A stretch of DNA of 23,201 bases from JAVVRI01 sp036654795 (lineage in GTDB: Bacteria; Bacteroidota; Bacteroidia; Bacteroidales; Tannerellaceae): positions 1-23,201 of the forward strand of contig JAVVRI010000021.1 of the NCBI GenBank assembly GCA_036654795.1. Direction: 5' to 3'. The stretch's first letter is position 1, and each line of letters starts with the position of its first letter. The position numbers and the translations under genes were made by a program. The notes below the pieces were generated by a model that ran no database searches, was not told the DNA's origin, and saw nothing but the letters and a program-made list of their open reading frames with translations. This document shows positions 7,020 to 14,419 of the stretch, one piece after another.

Positions 7020-7127
7020 CACCCCTCAAAACGATGGAAGAGGTACGCCACTACGCGGATAACGAATATTCGGACATGTAGGCGAAAAATAGAGCCGACG
7101 TGCTGCACGACTCCCTGATTTTTTTCC
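7020..7127 (+). other. trpG-downstream spacer with a 15-codon reading frame
   Basis: Where trpD would be expected there is only about 110 bp before the next promoter-like box. It contains a small frame at 7034-7081 (MEEVRHYADNEYSDM). I do not recognise it as trpD or anything else, and it may be chance. No strong terminator hairpin is visible. Confidence 0.3.
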
Positions 7128-7136
7128 TATTTTTGC
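7128..7136 (+). promoter_or_regulatory. -7 box immediately before the 41-bp repeat array
   Basis: TATTTTTGC fits TAnnTTTG. It ends 4 bp before the first repeat unit (7140), so transcription would start at about 7143, inside the array. A clear -33 TTTG is not visible. If real, the whole array is the 5' leader of the DUF6261-like gene. Confidence 0.45.
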
Positions 7137-7139
7137 TTC

Positions 7140-7376
7140 CGTGCCACACGAAAGCATGCCGAAGACGGAAAACAAGCCATCGTGCCACACGAAAGCATGC
7201 CNNNNNNNNNNNNNNNNNNNNNNNNNNNNNNNNNNNNNNNNNNNNNNNNNNNNNNNNNNNNNNNNNNNNNNNNNNNNNNNNNNNNNNNNNNNNNNNNNNN
7301 NCACGAAAGCATGCCGAAGACGGAAAACAAGCCATCGTGCCACACGAAAGCATGCCGAAGACGGAAAACAAGCCAT
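7140..7376 (+). repeat. 41-bp direct tandem repeat array (interrupted by an assembly gap)
   Basis: Perfect units occupy 7140-7180 and 7336-7376. Partial units abut the gap at 7181-7201 and 7302-7335. Each unit opens with CGTGCCACACG, a small CGTG/CACG inverted repeat, and includes GCATGC. Degenerate copies starting CGTGCCGCA follow at 7377 and 7419. There are no unique spacers, so this is a minisatellite rather than CRISPR. The unit contains no stop codon in any of six frames, and 41 is not a multiple of 3, so each copy shifts the frame. Confidence 0.95.
7202..7301. other. Assembly gap of 100 N within the repeat array
   Basis: There are exactly 100 Ns, the conventional placeholder for a scaffold gap of unknown size. 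Both flanks are the same 41-bp repeat, so the copy number is unresolved, and missing unique sequence cannot be excluded. Confidence 0.98.
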
Positions 7377-7464
7377 CGTGCCGCATGGGCAGCACCCCGA
7401 AGCAAAAAAACCCCCTGTCGTGCCGCACGGCAGGGATAAAACAACCGATAAATACAAAAAAATT

Positions 7465-8286
7465 ATGGGACAGATCAAAGAATTAGACTTAGGAAAGCTG
7501 AGACAGGAAGAATCTTTTGGCTTCCACACCCTTGCCAACGCCGAAACGGCAAAATGCAAGGATGAAAAACTCAAACCGCTGCAAACGGATTACAACCATG
7601 CCTTGATAGGGTTCGACGCAGCACTGAAAACGGGCGGCGGAAACCCCTTGTCCGAAACAATTACCCAGCTCGACGGGCAGCGAGACGAGGCCTACTCCGG
7701 TCTGGTAGCCCAAATCCGTAACTCCGTTCACCACTTCGACCCCGACAAAGCCGCCACCGCCCGCGAAGCAGACCTTATCCTCCGCAAATACGGCAACCCC
7801 TCCGCATTGCCCTACCTCGAAGAAAACGGCGTGCTCCACAATCTGATACAAGAACTCAGAGAGTTCGACAACCATCCGGAAGGCCCAATTGTTGTTTCCG
7901 TGCTCACCGCCAGCACCGACCGCCTCACCGCCAGCACCGACCGCCTCACCGCCAGCACCGACCGCCTCACCACCATCGGAGCCGCCGAATGGCTCGAACG
8001 CCTGGAAACGGTAAACAACCAATTCCTCGAAGTCTTTTCGAGCCGAAACACCGCCCAGGCGGACGTCGTCACGGGAGCCTCCAAAGCCACACGCATGGCT
8101 GTAGACGATGCCTACCGCGCCGTAGTGAAGCGTATCAACGCGCTGGCGGAAGTGAATGGAGAGACGGATTACATCAGCTACATCAACGCCCTCAACGCAT
8201 TGATAGACCGCCAGAAAAGCGTACTTGCCGCCCGCAAGACCGCCAACAAAAAGAAAGCCGACGACGACCGTCCCGACCGCGTCTGA
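7465..8286 (+). CDS. DUF6261-like protein of unknown function
   Basis: This 273-residue soluble, mostly helical protein starts at the ATG at 7465 (MGQIKELDLGKLRQEESFGFHT), which follows an A-rich stretch. The opening, with G.LR.EE.F.FH, resembles the Bacteroidetes DUF6261 family; this assignment is from memory. No signal peptide, membrane segment or catalytic motif is visible. Residues 147-167 are three exact copies of LTASTDR, encoded by perfect 21-bp repeats. The C-terminus is strongly basic then acidic (ARKTANKKKADDDRPDRV). The frame is open upstream through the 41-bp repeats to 7141, so a repeat-derived N-terminal extension is formally possible. It is followed by a strong terminator and appears monocistronic. 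Function unknown. Confidence 0.75.
   Translation: MGQIKELDLGKLRQEESFGFHTLANAETAKCKDEKLKPLQTDYNHALIGFDAALKTGGGNPLSETITQLDGQRDEAYSGLVAQIRNSVHHFDPDKAATAREADLILRKYGNPSALPYLEENGVLHNLIQELREFDNHPEGPIVVSVLTASTDRLTASTDRLTASTDRLTTIGAAEWLERLETVNNQFLEVFSSRNTAQADVVTGASKATRMAVDDAYRAVVKRINALAEVNGETDYISYINALNALIDRQKSVLAARKTANKKKADDDRPDRV
7903..7965 (+). repeat. Three exact 21-bp in-frame repeats (LTASTDR x3)
   Basis: Units at 7903-7923, 7924-7944 and 7945-7965 are identical and keep the frame, each adding LTASTDR. Such perfect short repeats can change copy number by slippage without breaking the protein. Confidence 0.95.
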
Positions 8287-8306
8287 CACACACACACAAA
8301 AAAAAG

Positions 8307-8346
8307 AAAGCACCGACCCCCCCAAGGAATCGGTGCTTTTTCTTTT
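8307..8346. terminator. Bidirectional intrinsic terminator between convergent genes
   Basis: AAAGCACCGA (8307-8316) pairs with TCGGTGCTTT (8330-8339), a perfect 10-bp stem with a 13-nt C-rich loop. On the plus strand it runs into TTTTTCTTTT. On the minus strand it is followed by CTTTTTTTTGTG. It can therefore end both the DUF6261-like gene (plus) and the efflux operon (minus). A (CA)6 run lies just upstream at 8287-8298. Confidence 0.85.
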
Positions 8347-8399
8347 CATCAAAAGAGGCAACACGGCTCGGATAGAGCACGAAGCCCCCCCCTCTCCTC

Positions 8400-9581
8400 T
8401 TAGAGCTGAAACTTATAGAGCTGCGCCATCACCTTCTGATATTCGTTCTGCAGCTGCATGTAGTTCTGCATGCTCTGATAAAGGGTGGCGACGTCTACAA
8501 AATACTCCATCATCGAGATCTGCCCCGCCTGTATCGCTTTGTTGAGCAGTGCCAGTCCGTTCTGATCCGTCAGCACCTGCCGATATTCGCCAAGCGACGT
8601 ACGGAGGGCAACAGACTGGTCGAAGAGGCGTTGCAGCTCGTTCTCCACCACCGAGGTGGCACTTTCCAGTTGCAGCTCGGTGTAGCGCGTCTCTGCTTTC
8701 GCCTGCTTCACGTTGTTGCGGTTGGAGAAGAGGGGGATGCGAACCCCCACCAGAAAGCCGTTGAAGCGTTCGCCCCCCGTGGCGATGTTCAGGCGATAGC
8801 CCAGCTCGAATCCGGGCAGTTGTTTGGCTTTGTTCACACGCAGCTGGCGAAGGGCTGTCGCCCGGTCGGTCTGCAAAGAGAGCAGCTGCGGATTGGCAGC
8901 AAGGGCTACGGCCCTCACCTCGTCCAGCGACAACAGCTCCGGCACGCCTTCGGCGTAAGCCGTGTCGGCAAAGCAGATGGGCACACCGCCGTTCAGCATC
9001 GCCAGCTCCTTCAGGCGGGCAACGCGCGCGGTCTCGTTCTGGCGGGCTTCGTTCTTGGCGTTCAGCAGCTCCAGATTGATTTTGTTTGTTTCCAATATGT
9101 TGGCATCGCCCGTCGAGAGGCGCGTTGCGTAGAGCAGCGCCAGCTGTTCGGCGTTCTGCCGGCGCTGGTCCAGCAGGGCTTTCTGCTGGTTGAGTAACAC
9201 CAAGTCGAGGCATGCCTCCTTGGCTTGCAAGAGGATCTGCTGGCGCACCAAAGCCCTCTGGCGGTCTATCCCGACGCCCTTCGATTTGATCAGTCGGCCC
9301 CGCTCGGCATACACCGTGGGGAAGTCGAAAGACTGAGAAGCCACCAGCTCGCCCTGCATCCCCATCCCCTGCTTGTTTCCATACTGATGAGAATAGGAGA
9401 CGGAAGGATCGGGCAGGTTGTTCTCCAGACCGGCTTCCAGCTTGCGGGCGGAGGCAAACTGATCGTTCGCCTTCAGCTCTTTGTTGTTCGCTTCTACATC
9501 GCGAAGCACCTGGTCGATGGAGGTCTGTGCCGAAAGGGAAAGACTTGCCAGTGCCAAGGCTACTATTATTGCTTGTTTCAT
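8400..9581 (-). CDS. TolC/CusC-family outer membrane efflux protein (system B)
   Basis: This 393-residue protein has a signal peptide (MKQAIIVALALASLSLSA, cleavage near AQTS) and two halves of long amphipathic helices plus beta segments, as in TolC-family outer-membrane efflux proteins. Family-like stretches are the PDPSVSYS block after the first helix pair and a second-half repeat with IPLFSNRNN. It would trimerise to form the outer-membrane duct for the adaptor and RND pump encoded just upstream. Its ATG overlaps the stop of the RND gene by 4 bp (ATGA at 9581-9578), so translation is probably coupled. It is the last gene of the operon, ending at the bidirectional terminator. At 393 residues it is slightly shorter than typical TolC proteins. 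Substrate is inferred only from its neighbours. Confidence 0.9.
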   Translation of the reverse strand: MKQAIIVALALASLSLSAQTSIDQVLRDVEANNKELKANDQFASARKLEAGLENNLPDPSVSYSHQYGNKQGMGMQGELVASQSFDFPTVYAERGRLIKSKGVGIDRQRALVRQQILLQAKEACLDLVLLNQQKALLDQRRQNAEQLALLYATRLSTGDANILETNKINLELLNAKNEARQNETARVARLKELAMLNGGVPICFADTAYAEGVPELLSLDEVRAVALAANPQLLSLQTDRATALRQLRVNKAKQLPGFELGYRLNIATGGERFNGFLVGVRIPLFSNRNNVKQAKAETRYTELQLESATSVVENELQRLFDQSVALRTSLGEYRQVLTDQNGLALLNKAIQAGQISMMEYFVDVATLYQSMQNYMQLQNEYQKVMAQLYKFQL

Positions 9582-12500
9582 AGGGCTGCTTTATTATTCT
9601 TGTTCATGAAAAGATAGACAATCGGTACAATGAAACCATTCAGAAAGGTGGAGGTGATGAGACCACCCAGAATGACGGTTGCCATCGGGCTTTGTATCTC
9701 GTTGCCCGGCAGATCTCCGTTTAGTGCCAGCGGAACCAGTGCCAGGGCGGAGCTGAGTGCCGTCATCAGGATCGGGTTCAGACGGTCTAAAGAGCCACGC
9801 ATCACGGCCTCGTGTGCCGTCAGTCCTTCGCTGCGGAGCTGCGTGTAGTGGCTGATCAGCAACATCCCGTTTCGCGTAGCAATGCCAAACAGCGAGATAA
9901 AGCCAATGATGGCAGGAATGCTGATCTCGCCGGAGGTGAACCATAAGATGAACACACCACCGATCAGTGCCAAAGGCAGGTTGAGCAAGATCACGCCACT
10001 CTCGCGTGCATCCTTAAACTCGTTGTAGAGCAACAGGAAGATGACCAGAAGAGACATCAGAGAGGTGAATAGCAGCGTCTGGCTGGCGGCCTGCTCGCTC
10101 TCGAACTGTCCGCCATACTCGATGTGATAGTCTTCGGGCAGAAGAATACCTTCGTCCACCTTCTGCTGTATATCGTTCACTACGCCACGCAAGTCTCTGC
10201 CAGACACGTTGGCGCTGATCACCATCTTGCGCTTCACGTTCTCGCGATTGATCGTGTTCGGCCCCGCAACGGAACGTATGTCTGCCACATAGCTCAGGGG
10301 CACTTTCCGTCCGGCGGCGTCTATCGTTAGGTTGCCAATGTCTTCCATGGTGGCACGGCTGGCGTCGGAGGTCTTGACGGTGAGGTCGAAACTCTTGCCC
10401 TCGTCGTACACCTGGCTCACCACTTCGCCACTGAGCATGACGTTTACATACTCCTCAAACTTGGGCAGCGAGATGCCATACTTGGCAAGCAGTTCGCGCT
10501 TCGGGGTGATGGTGAGCTGCGGGCGTTCTATCTGTTGCTCCACCTTCAGGTCTACCACTCCGTCGATGCCCTGAATAGCGGTTTTTATCTGGTTGCCGAT
10601 CGCGAACATGCGGTTCAGATCGGTACCGAACAGTTTGATGGCAATGTTGGCCTCGGTGCCAGACAGCATGGCGTCGATGCGGTGAGAGATAGGCTGTCCG
10701 ATCTCGATATTGGCACCGCTGATGGTAGACAGCTTCTGGCGTACGTCGTTCATCACCTCGTCGCGGCTACGCTCTTTCAGCTCGAAAGGAGCTTCTATCT
10801 CCGAGACGTTCACCCCCAGCGCATGTTCGTCCAGTTCGGCACGTCCCGTCTTGCGGGCAACGGTCTGTATCTCCGGCACCTCCATCAACAGCACTTCGGC
10901 ACGCCGCCCGATGCGGTCGGACTCGTCCAGCGCAATGCCCGGCAAAGAGCTAACGTTGATGGTGAACGACCCTTCGTTGAACGGCGGCAGAAAGCTACGC
11001 CCCAGGTGGAAGAAGAGGACGAGAGCCACCACAAATAGCGTCAGCGTGGCGCCCATCACCACTTTTTGATGTGCCAATGCGCCTTGCAAGGCTTTGCCGT
11101 ACCACCCCTTCATCCGGCGGGCTACCCAGGCCTCCTGCTCCACCGGCTGGTCTGCGCTCTGGCGGTTCAGCAGATAGCTGCAAAGCACCGGCGTCAGCGT
11201 CAGCGCCACAATGGTAGAGGCAAACAAAGAGACGATGAACGCGATGCCCAGCGGCATCAACATGCGCCCTTCCATCCCCTGCAGAAAGAAAAGAGGCACA
11301 AAGCTAACCACAATAATCAGCGTAGAGTTGAGGATCGGCATGCGCACTTCGCGTGAAGCAGCAAACACCACATCCAGTACCTGCCGCTGCTCTGTGAGCG
11401 GCAGCAGCCGGTTCTCGCGGATTCGCTTATACACGTTCTCGACGTCTACAATCGCATCGTCCACCAGCGAACCGATCGCGATGGCCATGCCGCCGAGGCT
11501 CATGGTGTTGATGGTAAGCCCCATATAATGCAGCACCAGTATAGTGACCAACAGCGACAGCGGCAGTGCCGCCAGCGAGATCAGCGTGGTACGCACATTC
11601 ATCAGAAAGAGGAAGAGCACGACGACGACAAAGAAGCTGCCTTCCAACAGACTGTTCTTTACATTATTAATAGAGCTATCGATAAAGCGGCTCTGGCGAA
11701 AGATGTCTGTAGAGACCTTCACATCGCGTGGCAGGTTCTTCTGCAGGTCGGCAACGATGCCGTCCAGCTTCTCCGTCAGGTCTATGGTGCTTGTGTCTGG
11801 CTGCTTGGTGACGGTGATCAGCACCGCGTGTTGTCCTCGTTCGGAGGCCGTGCCCAGCTTGGGGCTTTTGCTGCCGATCGTCACCGTCGCCACGTCGGCA
11901 AGCGTAACGGGCGCATCATCCACCGTCTTGACGACGCCTTTGGCAATCTCGTCTGCCACGGAGGTAGAGAGTACGCCACGGATGATGTATTCGTTGTCGT
12001 ATTCGTAGAGTACGCCACCATTGGCATTGCGATTCATGTTGCGACAGACGCTCAACACTTCGTCCAGCGAAACGCCGTAGTGCTTCATCCGTGCAGGATC
12101 CAGTTGTATCTGATACTCCTTGATGTCTCCACCAATCACCGCCACCTGCGCCACGCCACCGGTAGAGAGCAGGCGTGGACGGATCGTCCAGTCCGCAATC
12201 GTACGCAAGTCCAGCAAAGAGGTGGTGTCTGCCGTCAGACCGATGATCAGCATCTCGCCCAGTATGGACGACTGCGGGCCGATGGTCGGCTTACCTACAT
12301 TGCCGGGCAGGCTCTCGCCCAGCACGGTCAGCTTCTCCGACACAATCTGGCGGGCACGATAGATGTCTGTCCCCCAATCGAACTCCACCCACACGACCGA
12401 GAAGCCCGTGGTGGACGACGAGCGTACACGGCGGACGTCCATCGCCCCGTTTACAGCCGTCTCTACAGGGAATGTAACCAGGCGCTCCACCTCTTCGGGA

Positions 12501-12670
12501 GCCATGCCGTTTGCTTCCGTCATGATCACGACAGTAGGAGCATTCAAGTCCGGAAAGACATCGACATCCGTATGGAAGGCTGTGTAGGTCCCGGCAATCA
12601 TCAGCAACACGGAGCAGACCAGTACAACCAGCCTGTTATGTAGCGAGTAAGCAATTATTTTGTTTAGCAT
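9578..12670 (-). CDS. HME-type RND heavy-metal efflux pump, CusA/CzcA family (system B)
   Basis: This 1030-residue inner-membrane proton antiporter has the RND layout: TM1 (about 12-30), a large periplasmic domain, TM2-6, TM7, a second periplasmic domain and TM8-12. Start chosen at the ATG at 12670 (MLNKIIAYSLHNR), 19 bp after the adaptor stop; the frame extends upstream to an ATG at 12721 that would overlap the adaptor. TM4 carries AIAIGSLVDDAIVDVEN (396-412), with Asp404, Asp405 and Glu411 as likely proton-relay residues. This is the AIG-type HME variant with Asp-Asp, unlike the DFG-DGA type of the neighbouring pump, so the two pumps probably differ in ion preference. The exact metal cannot be deduced. 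The other HME landmark is DVFPDLNAPTV near residue 37. Confidence 0.93.
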   Translation of the reverse strand: MLNKIIAYSLHNRLVVLVCSVLLMIAGTYTAFHTDVDVFPDLNAPTVVIMTEANGMAPEEVERLVTFPVETAVNGAMDVRRVRSSSTTGFSVVWVEFDWGTDIYRARQIVSEKLTVLGESLPGNVGKPTIGPQSSILGEMLIIGLTADTTSLLDLRTIADWTIRPRLLSTGGVAQVAVIGGDIKEYQIQLDPARMKHYGVSLDEVLSVCRNMNRNANGGVLYEYDNEYIIRGVLSTSVADEIAKGVVKTVDDAPVTLADVATVTIGSKSPKLGTASERGQHAVLITVTKQPDTSTIDLTEKLDGIVADLQKNLPRDVKVSTDIFRQSRFIDSSINNVKNSLLEGSFFVVVVLFLFLMNVRTTLISLAALPLSLLVTILVLHYMGLTINTMSLGGMAIAIGSLVDDAIVDVENVYKRIRENRLLPLTEQRQVLDVVFAASREVRMPILNSTLIIVVSFVPLFFLQGMEGRMLMPLGIAFIVSLFASTIVALTLTPVLCSYLLNRQSADQPVEQEAWVARRMKGWYGKALQGALAHQKVVMGATLTLFVVALVLFFHLGRSFLPPFNEGSFTINVSSLPGIALDESDRIGRRAEVLLMEVPEIQTVARKTGRAELDEHALGVNVSEIEAPFELKERSRDEVMNDVRQKLSTISGANIEIGQPISHRIDAMLSGTEANIAIKLFGTDLNRMFAIGNQIKTAIQGIDGVVDLKVEQQIERPQLTITPKRELLAKYGISLPKFEEYVNVMLSGEVVSQVYDEGKSFDLTVKTSDASRATMEDIGNLTIDAAGRKVPLSYVADIRSVAGPNTINRENVKRKMVISANVSGRDLRGVVNDIQQKVDEGILLPEDYHIEYGGQFESEQAASQTLLFTSLMSLLVIFLLLYNEFKDARESGVILLNLPLALIGGVFILWFTSGEISIPAIIGFISLFGIATRNGMLLISHYTQLRSEGLTAHEAVMRGSLDRLNPILMTALSSALALVPLALNGDLPGNEIQSPMATVILGGLITSTFLNGFIVPIVYLFMNKNNKAAL

Positions 12671-12689
12671 ATGGTTGTTCTCCCTCCTA

Positions 12690-13886
12690 TTAATGTTGAT
12701 GAGAATGAGCCGGTATCGCATGAGAAGCCGAAGCCAGCTTCACCTGATAGGCACCCTTGGTAACGACCGTGTCTCCTGCTTTCAAGCCAGAGAGTATCTG
12801 TACCTCGGCGCCATTGTTTGCACCCGGCGTCACCTCCTGCTTCTTATATCCCTCCTCGTCCAAACGAAGATACACAAAATAAAGACCCTGCTCCTCCACG
12901 ATGGCCGAGACGGGCACGCTCAGCACATTCTGCAGCGGAGAGGCGAGCAAATAGATCTCGACAAACGAGCCGGGAATGACGGCGCCTTTGTTGTCGAACT
13001 CGAACGTGACGGGGATGTAGAAGGAGTTTGTGTCCGACGCTTTGCCGTAAGAGATCAGACGGCCGCGCAGATCGTCCAGCTCATAGAGCACCTTGTCGTA
13101 AGGGGTGCGAAAGTTGGCAGAGCGAATGGCGGACAGGCTGGCGTAATACTTCTCCGACACGTCGGCACGCAGCATCAGGCGGCTGTTCTGCGAGATCGTA
13201 GCCAGCGGCTGACCGACGGCCACGAAATCGCCCTCCTTCACCTGCAGATTCTTCAGATAGCCGTTCAAAGGCGAAACCACAGAGACGCCCTTGGCCGTTT
13301 GCTTGCCGGCAACAGCTTCATACGCCACGCGGGCATTCTCGTAGCTCAGACGCACCTGTTCAAAGTCTTTGGCGGAAACGATCTTGTCGCCCACCAGCAG
13401 CTGCATGCGTTCATATTCTTTCCGGGCTGTCTCATACGCCAGACGGGCGCGTGTAGCGACATCGCCGTCGGAGAGGCCACTCGAGGAAAGACTTAGCAGT
13501 GTCTGCCCTTTCCGCACCGCCGCACCGTCGATAAACGAAAGACTTCCGAAGCGGACAACTCCCGGTACGGTAGCCACTACTACGGACTCGTCTCCTTGGG
13601 CTGCCAGAATGCGACCGCTTGTTTGAATCACATCCGTGAAGGAGGCAGGTGCCATTACCTTCGTCTTCAGACCTATTGCTTCCGCCATGGCGGGTGTAAA
13701 GAGTATCTCGTCGGCATGTGCAGCAGCAGCGGCAGGAGCGGCAGCCGCTTCCGGTCCGTGCGCATGCCCGTCTTCGTGTTCGTGTTCGTGCTCATGATCG
13801 TGCTCACCACCTGCGGCCGGAGTGTTTCCACTGCAACCAGCTACAACGTAGGCACAGAGTGCCCACAATACATATATTTTTTTCAT
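12690..13886 (-). CDS. RND periplasmic adaptor lipoprotein with His-rich ends (system B)
   Basis: This 398-residue membrane-fusion protein starts at the ATG at 13886 (MKKIYVLWALCAYVVAGC). The lipobox VAGC puts the lipidated Cys at 18; the frame is open 27 codons further upstream but lacks a signal there. After the lipid anchor, residues 28-45 are EHDHEHEHEHEDGHAHGP with seven His, then an Ala-rich linker. The C-terminus ends HAIPAHSHQH. Between lie the usual lipoyl, hairpin and beta-barrel parts (VVATVPGVVRFGSLSFIDG, VVSPLNGYLKNLQVKEGDFV, VPVSAIVEEQGLYFVYL). It should link the RND pump to the outer-membrane protein and may itself bind Zn, Ni, Co or Cu through the His clusters. It lies 19 bp before the pump gene. 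Confidence 0.93.
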   Translation of the reverse strand: MKKIYVLWALCAYVVAGCSGNTPAAGGEHDHEHEHEHEDGHAHGPEAAAAPAAAAAHADEILFTPAMAEAIGLKTKVMAPASFTDVIQTSGRILAAQGDESVVVATVPGVVRFGSLSFIDGAAVRKGQTLLSLSSSGLSDGDVATRARLAYETARKEYERMQLLVGDKIVSAKDFEQVRLSYENARVAYEAVAGKQTAKGVSVVSPLNGYLKNLQVKEGDFVAVGQPLATISQNSRLMLRADVSEKYYASLSAIRSANFRTPYDKVLYELDDLRGRLISYGKASDTNSFYIPVTFEFDNKGAVIPGSFVEIYLLASPLQNVLSVPVSAIVEEQGLYFVYLRLDEEGYKKQEVTPGANNGAEVQILSGLKAGDTVVTKGAYQVKLASASHAIPAHSHQH

Positions 13887-13988
13887 TGTAATACGAATAA
13901 GTTGATAATATAAAAATAAAGACACACGGAGACAGCATTTTGAGGCGGCTCCATCAAGGGCAAACAATCGTTGCCTCTATCCATTTTT

Positions 13989-14399
13989 TTATATCAACCG
14001 GGGGGGAGCACGCAGCCCTACAGCATGCGCAATCCACGTATCGTGCAGGGATTCGATGTAGACAGGTCGTACACGGTAGAAGAGCTGACCATGAAACGCT
14101 ATCTCGGGAGGATACATATAATCGAACAGCGTCAACAAGGGGTATAAGTGAAACCCGGCGTCTCCGTCTGTTGCGTGAAATTCAAAAGAAGAGGTGAACA
14201 CCGGATTGTGTCCGCTGCAGTCGCAATCATGCCCTTCGCTTCCGGTATGGTCTGCGGCTTCCGCTTCCGTAGCCAGTGACTGATAGCAAGGCATGCCATT
14301 GCTGTGATGATGATGGGGCATCACCACCGTCAGCAACACGAGTATGCTTGACAGCAACATCAGGTATTGTACAATCTGCTTCTTCAGGTTCACTCTCAT
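13989..14399 (-). CDS. His/Cys-rich small envelope protein, DUF6769-like (system B)
   Basis: This 136-residue protein has one N-terminal hydrophobic segment (about 9-27) directly followed by PHHHHSNGMPC (28-38). A second cluster follows, HTGSEGHDCDCSGH (51-64), before an aromatic-rich region and the C-terminus AVGLRAPPRLI. The His/Cys clusters would face the periplasm and look suited to metal binding. The resemblance to DUF6769, a Bacteroidetes family near efflux genes, is from memory. It sits between the EFR1-type gene (20 bp upstream) and the adaptor (102 bp downstream), so is probably in the same operon. Its LRAPP tail is shared with the unrelated-looking small protein at 20996-21346. Function unproven. 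Confidence 0.75.
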   Translation of the reverse strand: MRVNLKKQIVQYLMLLSSILVLLTVVMPHHHHSNGMPCYQSLATEAEAADHTGSEGHDCDCSGHNPVFTSSFEFHATDGDAGFHLYPLLTLFDYMYPPEIAFHGQLFYRVRPVYIESLHDTWIAHAVGLRAPPRLI

Positions 14400-14419
14400 A
14401 ACGGTTTCATCGGTCTATT

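Noticed and set aside
7140..7376. Possible CRISPR array
   Set aside because: The 41-bp units are directly adjacent with no unique spacers, and there are no cas genes nearby.
7026..7574. Minus-strand open frames through the repeats
   Set aside because: They are open only because the 41-bp unit has no stops in any frame and the Ns are read through. There is no recognisable protein or start context.
8287..8298. (CA)6 run as a slippage switch
   Set aside because: It is downstream of the DUF6261-like stop, outside any coding region or promoter.
11528..12643. Long plus-strand open frame (371 codons) opposite the RND pump
   Set aside because: It is an antisense shadow of a strongly supported RND gene, with no family resemblance.
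12671..12721. Upstream ATG for the system B pump
   Set aside because: It would overlap the adaptor gene by 32 bp, and the added residues (MRYRLILININRRENNH) are not part of the family N-terminus.
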